Both the position numbers and the translations under genes were made by a program. This document shows, in pieces, positions 56,065 through 64,000 of a stretch of 64,000 nt of DNA (position 1 is the first letter of the stretch; every line of letters starts with the position of its first letter). Below the pieces are notes generated by a model. That model ran no database searches. It had not been told where the DNA came from and saw nothing but the letters and a program-made list of their open reading frames with translations. The stretch lies in contig CAJFCJ010000001.1 of NCBI GenBank assembly GCA_904063045.1, positions 2,363,501 to 2,427,500 of the forward strand, given 5' to 3'. This DNA comes from Dimorphilus gyrociliatus (lineage: Eukaryota; Annelida; Polychaeta; Dinophilidae).

Positions 56065-56744
56065 ATAATTAACCCTTGAAATGTACAATTACATGAGCAG
56101 TCAATACACGTATTCAGTTTTAACTACTAAGGCCCACAAATAAATAATAAAGGTAAAAGCGTTTCTTTGGATAAGTAAAATCTGTATTTATTAAATTTTC
56201 AAAAAAAAGGATGACGTCAGTTGCGAAAGGTAATTAATAAACCTCGCCGTAGGATATTCGTTATGTACTCATTTTTCTCGCTTCATGGATTACAATTTAT
56301 ATATTAAATGATTTGTGAGAAAATATCAAAACACGACAAAGGTTTTTACCGTCCTTTCGTGACAAAACTACAAAGAAAAAAAAATCGCCTACATCCTTAA
56401 ATATGTTCTTTTCTCTTCTATTCACCATATCTATCGTCTATTTTTGTCTTATATCTTCCGATAAGCAGTAAGTTTTCCAATACTCGTTATCAATGGTGTG
56501 CAGCTGAGCAAATTATGTGATGCGGTAGTGTAAAGAGGGGATCAAGGGAATAACTTTTTAATAGATTTTATATTTGTTATTCTAATCTTTGTCCTTCATC
56601 TTCTAAACTATAATTTACTTAACTCGAAAGAAGGAATGGAATAAATTGTAGGCGTATGAGTTTATTTAGACGTGCGACGAGAAAAAAACACGTGACTCGG
56701 AGAGTAAAACCAATGATCGGTCGAGAATGAGCGAGTAAGAGAGA

Positions 56745-56800
56745 AGAGAGCAGAGAGCGAGAGAGAGTGAGAGACAGACAGACAGACAGACACACACATA
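56745..56800. repeat. GA / GACA microsatellite
   Basis: (GA)n passing into (GACA)4 and CACA, in the 5' flank or UTR of the transporter gene. Confidence 0.85.
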
Positions 56801-56898
56801 GATAGATAGGCAAAAAGAAAGAAAAAGACAAAAGAATAAATCACATTGCTAAAGAGAATACTACTGGCTACTACCTAGAGATCCATGAAGAAAATAAT

Positions 56899-59092
56899 AT
56901 GAAAAAAGAAAATAGCCGATTGGATCGGAAATCCTTGTCGGAAAGGAGAGCAGCCGATTCATTGCCTCTTCCTGCACCTTTGCCAAAGAGAGCTGATTTT
57001 GGCCACTACTATCCCGATGGTGGATTCGGATGGGGAGTTTTGGCTGTAGCTTGTTTATCTCATTTGGTATTTGGCATGCATTTTGCTTTCGGATCATTAA
57101 CAGAGAATATCAAAGGAAAATTCAAGATAGACGATTCTTTAGCAGGTTGGCTGGTCATTTTTTTCTTTAAACCTTATACTCATATTTTTCCACTTTGATA
57201 ATATGTACGTTAGAAGAGTTCTCTCTTCATTTCCTCCCCATCGATTTTCCCTTCTCTTCCTTCCCTCATATTGTCTCCTGTTGTAAATTCCAGTCTGAAA
57301 AATTTAACCAATAGGATGAGTTTAAAAGAGAAATACAGAAGAACCGGAAAAGAGAAATAATCAGCAAATCAGAATAATTTCGTTCCCTCTTTTCCACTTA
57401 GGCAACCTTTACGTGTTTCAAGTATAACGTCTTACCGAATTAATAAGATTCGATACGTATCATCAATTTCTGTTTGTTTGATGAATATTGCTTAATCATG
57501 CATTAATAACCATATCCAGTACATATATATATTTACTTCCTATAATTGACTAGTGATTAGCTAAGATGTAATAATTGAATAGTATTTAGTTACATAATTC
57601 TATCTACATTTCAGTTTGGTTGGCGCCTTCAGGATTATCTGTAACCCATTTTCTTGCTCCCATTATAACTGCTTTGTGTAGAAGAAAATCAACAAGACTA
57701 TTAAGTGTGATAGGATGTCTTCTTTGTACTCTCGGAACGCTGTTTATGTCTTTTTCAACTAAGATTAATCATCTATTCATAAGTTACGTATGCGTAGTAA
57801 GCATTGGAACATCTCTAACAACTGCGACATCTTCCGTAATGGTTGCAAGATACTTTCGAAAGAAAAGGTTATTTGCAGAAATGCTGCTATCATCTTCCAC
57901 AGGAATTGGATGTTTAATCTATTCTATTTTGTACCGATACACAGTTAGGTAAGTCGTAGTTTAACATTGAAAATGAGATTTATTGTCTGATTACTTCCTA
58001 ATTTAAGTTTAAATGAATCGTAAAACCTATAGATTAGTGTAATCCTTCAATAATATCGCTGTGGAAAGAATGATAATTCTTCTTTTGAAACAGGCGATTA
58101 GGATGGATAAAGTCTTTACAATATATGACAATCATCACCTTATCAACAGTTATTTCTGGGATATTGTATAGATCTCCTTCCCTTTATCATCCTAGGAGAA
58201 GGGCGATGCTTCATGTTAAAAATCAGCGAAAAACTAAAAATCAACGGAGGGAGGAGAAAATCAGCTATTTCGATCTGAGCCCCTTACGCATGCGCAGTTT
58301 TAAATTGATGGTATTTTCTACAGCTCTAATTTCTTTTGGCTCTTTTATTCCTTTTGCTATTCCGGTAGGTTTATTATTTCCGTACTTTCCAAGTCATTTA
58401 CGTAACTTGTGATACTTTTTTCCAAGAAGAATAGTGCAACAGCAATACTATCAATGGCGTGCGGTTGGCCAGTTGGTAGTGCATTAGTCGGCTTGTTAAT
58501 TAGGAAATGGTCTATTCCCGGTCAATATTTAATTCAAATATCCTCATTCATCTTGGGAATGTCATTAATATTATCAACAATCCTTAAAGATCATGTCAGT
58601 CATATATTTTTTAGTATTATTTATGGCATGGGAATTGGTTCCTGGAACTATTCCTTAAGATATCACTCGTATAAGACCGTGGGCTGTAAATTGTCTGAAG
58701 TATCGTGGTCTTACCAAGTATTTGCTCAATCATTACCCACATTATTGGGATCTCCAGCGGTTTTTTTCACTAATGAAAACCTAGGTACTAGTTATGGTTT
58801 TATTATTGGTGGGTGCTCTGCCCTTTTGGGCTGCTTGATAATCTTTTCCTGGGCGTTTGTTGCGAAACATCAAACGAATCAAGAAGTTCTCAGAGAGGCT
58901 CACTTGAAAACGAAAATTTTTCAAGAGGATTCTCTTTCAGCTATGAAGGTGTCTGATGAATTTAACTATAGATTAAATAAAGAAAATTTAGCTCCGAATA
59001 GTTGGTCAAAAGAAGAAAGAGTACAGGAATTCGTTCTTCAAACCTCCAATAATAGTTTACCTCTACCAGAATGTTTATCAACTGCTGTTTAA
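56899..59092 (+). CDS. SLC16-type monocarboxylate transporter
   Basis: Four exons: 56899-57145, 57615-57948, 58094-58364 and 58427-59092; 505 aa. The family signature before TM1 is present: YYPDGGFGWGVLAVACL. Twelve membrane helices follow in two groups of six. ARYFRKKRLFAEM is in the TM4/5 loop, and a basic central cytosolic loop (NQRKTKNQRREEK) lies between TM6 and TM7. The C-terminal tail is hydrophilic. SLC16 carriers move lactate, pyruvate, aromatic amino acids, creatine or thyroid hormone across the plasma membrane; the substrate cannot be assigned. Intron 3 ends TTTTCCAAG, giving a phase-0 join to KNSATAILSM. Start at 56899 because an upstream ATG hits a stop after five codons. Confidence 0.92.
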
Positions 59093-59263
59093 TATAGAAG
59101 TTTACTGCATCTTCATTTATCAAGATATACGAGAATGAGTGCGAACTATTTATTACAACCCTCACTAATAAAAAGTATCTCTTAGAAATTTTGACCACAA
59201 AAAAAGAATTAATTTATTTGCTACATGACACGTGAATAATCAAGTTCAATTATAGTATATCAA

Positions 59264-61284
59264 CTACTTTCTTGAAGATCTGTTCTCGAGTGCATTTGGT
59301 CGACGTGGAAAGAATCCCCACTGCCTAACACTCTCATGATTAAATACAGCGAATTTATGATCCATAGGTAATTCTGCGTAAGTGAGCATTAAATTATCAA
59401 GGTAGTGACTTCTCGAAAACTATACTCACTTGCAATATATTGAAGTTGGGGTACAGCAACATCTGCATATTTTCGTATTATATAACCCCATAGTGTATTC
59501 ATGCACGGTTCAGGCGAATCGTCACATGATTTTCCATCCGTAAACAAAGATCCCCAACTAAGTGATGTTAAATATTCCTTTTCATCTTGAGAAGGTTCCT
59601 GAAATTAATTTGAATGAATTATAATGTTTTAACCAATAATTGTTGTTTTTATTAAATTTTCGTAAGCGGCTTTTATTACAGTTGATTTATATTTCTTTAT
59701 TTTTGGACTATCTTCGAAATGCTCGTGAAACTCCCAATCTTCAGCTTCCATTTCTTCTAGAATGAGAAAGTTATCCCAATCGGCAAATCTTTTAGATGGG
59801 AATACGTCGGATCTAAGACTATCTCCAAAAAAGAGTATCTGTTTAGTTAAGATCATTTATTTTATTGAAACATTTATAATAAAGTAGTGATTTTATTACC
59901 TTTGGTTGGTCTTTTCCAGTTTTCTTTTTCAAGGCTTTCATTAGTATCTCCTTATTTCCTTGCAGGTAAGTTACGTTAGGTTTCATTTCATGAACAACTG
60001 ATCCATGACCTCCCTCATCGTTTACTTCGTACATCGGATTACTTCCCGAGAAGAATGCAGGCTTTCTTGCCAAAGTGGCATTAAAATCAAATAAATCTGT
60101 CCACTCTGTGCTAAATATATATTTTTATATATTTCTTCAAAGTAACCTAGTTAAGAAATACCCGTAGGCGTGATCTAGCACGAATTTTGCACAATCATGA
60201 TATGCCGAAGTTACAATAAACATAACTTTATTAAGTTCTCTTATCTTTTTCAACCATTGGCATACATCTTCAGGAGTTTTTTCCAAAAATCTTTCAGGAT
60301 CCTCTTTTAAACTCTTAAAGAAAGTTTTGTTATCTGTTATGTTATAAAAGTATATCTATTATTGTTTAGAAAAGAAAGCAATTTGTATGATGAATACTAA
60401 CCAGCAAAATTTTTATGGTTGTACAAATGACGGAAGCCATCCATCACATCACTTTCAACAGTACTCATTTTCTTTGCGACCAACTCTTCATCTTTCTATT
60501 CATATTTAAAATTAAATAATTGTGTAGATTTAAAATGAAAATACTACTATGTCAATGTCTTTTAGGGCTACATCGATTACTTTTGCAGTGACAACAATTC
60601 CAGGCATATCAAAAAAGTTCTCGAAAATACGGAAGCGAGCTGGAAATTAATACCATAAGATATTTCTCAATTAAAAATATATATAAACCCACGTGGTAGA
60701 TTGTCAACAGTCTCTATCAAGTCCTTAAACCAGGGGAATATCTTACCATCACCATAAATATCTTGGATTTGTTCGTCATTAAGTGCTGTACTTCCAAGAG
60801 TTGCCCTGATATGTTAAAATAAAACACAAGTTCATAATTAAAGAACATGTATATATTTTTTTACAGATAGAGGCGTTTACCTTAATATGAAGCCATTTTC
60901 GGAGAGTTTCAGAAATATACCGTGTCTCTTGTCCAGAATTAAACCTCTTACACTAAGAATATTTAGTAAAAAAAAATATAAAATTTTATTACTTTTAATG
61001 TCGCTTATTTTTCTTACTTACCATAAATCCTTGAAATGAGAAAAAGGTTTCTTCATTTCTTCTGGATAATTTCTTTCCGAAACTAGAAAGTCAGTCATAA
61101 GGTCGTGCATTGTCTAAGGATCACACCACGTGAAAATTTTATATAATTTTTCTATTAACAACCAACTTACGTTAAATAGATTGGGAATTTTATATTTAAC
61201 AAGGGTATGATCAACATCAAAACCAATTGCGTCATATTCGTCAAAAGACAAACTTTTAGGCTGTTCTTTAACTTCGGCAGACAT
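59264..61284 (-). CDS. NT5DC1: NT5DC1-like 5'-nucleotidase domain protein
   Basis: About ten short exons from ATG at 61284 to TAG at 59264. HAD-superfamily motif I is IGFDVDHTLVKY (DxDxT). The body follows vertebrate NT5DC1: RGLILDKRHGIFLKL with NGFILRA, FRIFENFFDMPG, KKIRELNKVMFIVTSAYHD (motif II Thr-Ser), ARKPAFFSGSNP, and the motif IV block ILFFGDSLRSDVFPSKRFAD. The C-terminal block is LPMDHKFAVFNHESVRQWGFFP. The family is related to cytosolic purine 5'-nucleotidase NT5C2; the activity of NT5DC1 is not well defined. It is divergent from RAP1, with 219 bp between start codons. The join near 60690 (CCAC then GTGGGT) is the weakest. Confidence 0.92.
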
Positions 61285-61503
61285 ATTGTTCTGTTTAATA
61301 CCCCTCTTAGTTAACAGTTCGGCATATATCTTTGAGCGATATTAGAGCTATCATTGAGTATTTGATCTACGTACTTGCGCAAGATTCTATGTCATGTAAG
61401 TGCGCATGCGCGATCGTTGACGTAAAAAAAGCTTGGCGGTTCAAACTATTTGTAAACATATCCAAAAAATCAAGTAAAACTTTCGAGATTATCCAGATCC
61501 CTA
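61285..61503. promoter_or_regulatory. shared bidirectional promoter of NT5DC1 and RAP1
   Basis: Only 219 bp separate the two ATGs. The middle is unusually GC-rich for this window (GTGCGCATGCGCGATCGTTGACGT, 61401-61422), including GCGCATGCGC, an NRF1-type palindrome typical of TATA-less divergent promoters. Confidence 0.6.
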
Positions 61504-62608
61504 ATGATGGAAAATCATCCAATATTCATAGATAGGGAAGGTAAAAGTATGCAGTTCGCTCTAAGCCCATGCGACATAAAAGAAACTATTAGAAAGCAGA
61601 TTCAAGTTAGTTTTCGAAATATTCTCTTATTAATTTCAATTATCGTTGTAAACGGATAAATCAACTGTAATTGTTAGTAGTTGTCTTTTATAGTCCTCGA
61701 GGATTATTAATTTTTCATAAAATTAAAACAATATCTGTGAAATAATAGATTAAAATATGGCGATCAATCTACTGCATGAAGTGTTAAAAAATATTTAAAT
61801 TATTCGAATTTTTTATCCAGGAATACGGTGGAAGTATGGTTGCACCTCATAAAATTCATAAGGGAGTTATAAAGTAAGTATTTCGATATTTATTGTTGTA
61901 GAAAGATATTAATGATTGGAATGGAAAAATAGATTAAGAAAACCTGGACCATGCGTTTCTCCGGAAGAAGTTTCCGTTCAATATATTACAGATTGCATAA
62001 CAGATAAAAAGCTATTAGATATTAAAAAGTACAAGTAAGTTTTAAATTGTGAAATCTTTACTAAAAGAAGAAAGAAATATTATATTTCTTTAGATTTGAA
62101 AATATAATTGTCGAAACAAAAGAAGAGGATGATATTAGCCTTCCAGACGTTAAATTAGAGAGTCCACTAGAAGAAAGTGATAGTCCTAATATTAGTCAAT
62201 CACGTAGAAAATCAAAAATGTAAATATGCTGGAAACCATTCTATTCTATTTTAATATGAAATTAAACGCATATTTTTGTTAAGACGTCAACCTTATACAA
62301 AAGAAGATGATGAGGCGATAATCCAATGTATATTAAAACTGAAAGCATCAAAATTGGTAAAAGGTCGAGCTATTTGGACAAAAATCGAAAAGAGTCCTGT
62401 AATATTAAATTCAAAAGGAAATCTTAACAAACTTTCTAACGCCATATTTCTTATACAGCCATCTCAATTGAAAGGCCGAACCTGGATGTCTCTAAGGGAT
62501 CGCTATTTAAAAATGATAATACCAAATTTAAAGGCCTATGGATTAAGTTCAACAAACGTAGAAATTCTAAAATTGGATTTTAAAAGGAATACTTCAAAAA
62601 AAACTTGA
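61504..62608 (+). CDS. TERF2IP: RAP1 (TERF2IP) telomere protein lacking the C-terminal RCT domain
   Basis: Five exons: 61504-61605, 61821-61873, 61933-62034, 62094-62219 and 62284-62608; 235 aa against about 400 in vertebrates. Residues 5-105 form a BRCT domain of the RAP1 type (PIFIDREGKSMQFAL, then EYGGSMV, and VQYITDCITDKKLLD with KYKFEN). An acidic linker follows. Residues about 128-205 form the RAP1 Myb domain (QPYTKEDDEAIIQCILKL and GRTWMSLRDRYLKMI). The protein stops about 30 residues later, in a basic tail (FKRNTSKKT). The C-terminal RCT domain that binds TRF2 in vertebrates is absent; a later exon was not seen before the aquaporin. Start at the first of two adjacent ATGs. Confidence 0.87.
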
Positions 62609-63578
62609 TTTTAAACCTAAAACTTTTACCCGCAAGCGATGCGCAATCGTAGCTAACTTTGAATGAACTTTTACTGCTTTTATTATTACTTTTACCAGCT
62701 GAAAAATAAACGTATATAATGAATATTGTAAGACTTATCTGTTTGTCAGGACGAAAGAGAAAAATAACGACAAACGAGCTGAAACAATATTCATGATTCC
62801 TAATGCCATATATAAATATGAAAATATCGGTTTTTTTTTTTACTTATACAGTTAATCCTCAAATTTCCTAACATACTGTATGTTTGTACTATTATCTATA
62901 TGTATTACCTTCCCTGCAAACCGGATGTATTGTCAATTGTCTATCATCTTGGTTCCCCCAAATCGATGAAAATTGCAAAGAACCAAAAAGAAGAAATCTA
63001 TTATATGAAATAGAAATGAATTAATTATTAATTATTAGCGCTATACTACTTATTATCTTGCTCCGTAGTACTTCCGATAACTCAGTAGGCCGAATTTCAC
63101 TTAGTTGTGACTAAATAATGTTTTTGTAGACACGTGAAATGCTAATTAATATGTCATTTCAATGTAATTACTTTTTGTGGACACGAATGAGACAAAGATA
63201 TCAAAGTTGTAGATCCCTTTGTAATTGAATATATTAACATGAAGTTTTTTTTTGTATAATTGATAAAACTCGTTTACGAATTGAAATATTTCCCTCTTTC
63301 ACTTCTTGTGTCTTTCCCCTCCTTTTGCTTCTCTTTATTAAAACGTCAAAAGTTTTTTATACTATTTACCAAAGAACGTAATAGATTGCTGTAATGCAGT
63401 TTATGTATACATATAGACATAGATATGGGAAAAAAACAAAATTTACACACTTTGATATAAAAGTCTTTTGTGATAAGAGCTTGACGAATTCATTAGAAGA
63501 TTTTTGCTCTTTTAGATAAAAATTATAAGCCAACGATAAAAGGCCACTAACTGATAGACCGAGCGTTCAGAAGGTATT
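62609..63578. other. intergenic between RAP1 and the aquaporin
   Basis: AT-rich; no coding sequence, RNA gene or repeat family recognised. I looked here for a missing RAP1 C-terminal exon and found no credible frame. Confidence 0.5.
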
Positions 63579-63890
63579 ATGAACCCGTTGTTTAAGCGTA
63601 ACGTCGACGACCTCCTATCGTCAAAATTATGGAGGGCAGCTATAGGGGAATTGATAGCTACTTTTCTATTAATATTTCTTGGTTGTGGAACTGCTTTGTC
63701 CGAAAAGCCAGGAAATCCAAAAGATGCCCAATTAGTTAGAGTAAGTTTATCATTTGCAAGTTTGGTTGGACTATTAGTTTGGGTATTTGGTAATGTTTCT
63801 GGAGCTCACCTAAACCCTGCAATTACGTTGGCTCAATTGTTCTCTAGGAGAGTAGGAGCAGTGAGGGCGTTAGTCTACGTTTGTGCTCAG
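63579..63890 (+). CDS. aquaporin, first exon (3' part beyond window)
   Basis: The N-terminal 104 residues of a major intrinsic protein. The first helix is GELIATFLLIFLGCGTAL, the second is LVGLLVWVFGNV, followed by the first pore-loop signature SGAHLNPAITLA with the NPA box and the start of TM3. The exon ends CAG/GTAAAG at about 63890; the remaining 110 bases are intron. SGAHLNPA with a short N-terminus points to the water-selective AQP1/AQP4 group rather than aquaglyceroporins, but the second NPA loop that would decide this is outside the window. Confidence 0.9.
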
Positions 63891-64000
63891 GTAAAGTAAA
63901 TACTTATTTAAAAAGAAAAAAGTTAAATAAAAAAAGATATCGTACTTCCTGCTGTAATTGAGAAGACGGAAGAATTTAACGAAGATTATAGATTGGCGCG

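Larger units (their letters stand above)
55124..56898. other. intergenic, with hairpins and GA repeats
   Basis: DESI2 3' flank, a GA-rich stretch near 55469-55490, two adjacent inverted repeats at 56011-56064 (listed), and a GA/GACA repeat at about 56745-56800 just before the transporter start. No gene was seen. Confidence 0.5.

Overview
This is animal nuclear DNA. The genes are interrupted by many short (about 50-100 bp) GT-AG introns, the flanks are very AT-rich with many simple repeats, and the gene set is metazoan: TRPM and DEG/ENaC channels, an ionotropic glutamate receptor, CYFIP, CDC7, RAP1, NT5DC1, an aquaporin and a CARD protein. Compact genes, a GH3 glycosidase, a LicD-type transferase, chitin-binding modules and expanded DEG/ENaC genes suggest a small-genome spiralian such as a miniature annelid. 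That placement is an inference.

Layout, left to right. 1-3.4 kb: two convergent DEG/ENaC paralogs with the same exon sizes. 4.1-5.7 kb: a CARD / coiled-coil / Cys-His zinc-motif protein (minus). 7.3-7.9 kb: an orphan four-helix membrane protein (minus). 9.6-12.3 kb: an eight-exon C12orf56-like gene (plus). 12.5-13.4 kb: a single-pass membrane protein with two chitin-binding-like modules (minus). 14.4-16.2 kb: an ionotropic glutamate receptor with no amino-terminal domain (minus). 20.1-24.0 kb: a two-exon TRPM channel. 24.9-30.9 kb: a 17-exon canonical CYFIP, with a possible small membrane gene nested antisense in one intron. 32.7-38.1 kb: a second, divergent CYFIP whose first exon adds a long polyproline arm. 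38.6-40.5 kb: an NAT8-like acetyltransferase and a LicD-family enzyme, convergent. 42.2-47.0 kb: a small putative OB-fold protein whose 3' end overlaps CDC7 kinase. 47.6-50.2 kb: a GH3 glycosidase. 50.8-52.5 kb: cystathionine gamma-lyase. 53.8-55.1 kb: DESI2. 56.9-59.1 kb: an SLC16-type transporter. 59.3-62.6 kb: NT5DC1 and RAP1, head to head. 63.6 kb to the end: the first exon of an aquaporin.

No operon logic applies; neighbours are mostly unrelated. The strongest candidate for something undescribed is the tandem CYFIP pair. The upstream copy is an ordinary WAVE-complex subunit. The downstream copy (about 1517 aa) keeps the CYFIP fold signature, has lost the residues that hold the WAVE VCA segment inactive, and carries its own profilin/EVH1/SH3-type polyproline region. 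It looks like a CYFIP rebuilt into an actin-assembly scaffold. Second is the CARD / coiled-coil / CHORD-like zinc protein, a plausible unrecognised innate-immune adaptor. Other notable points are a Ser-to-Thr change in the DEG/ENaC selectivity filter, a RAP1 with no C-terminal partner-binding domain, and a chitin-module membrane protein with a tyrosine-rich tail. All exon joins were made by eye from splice sites and reading phase; no database search was run.
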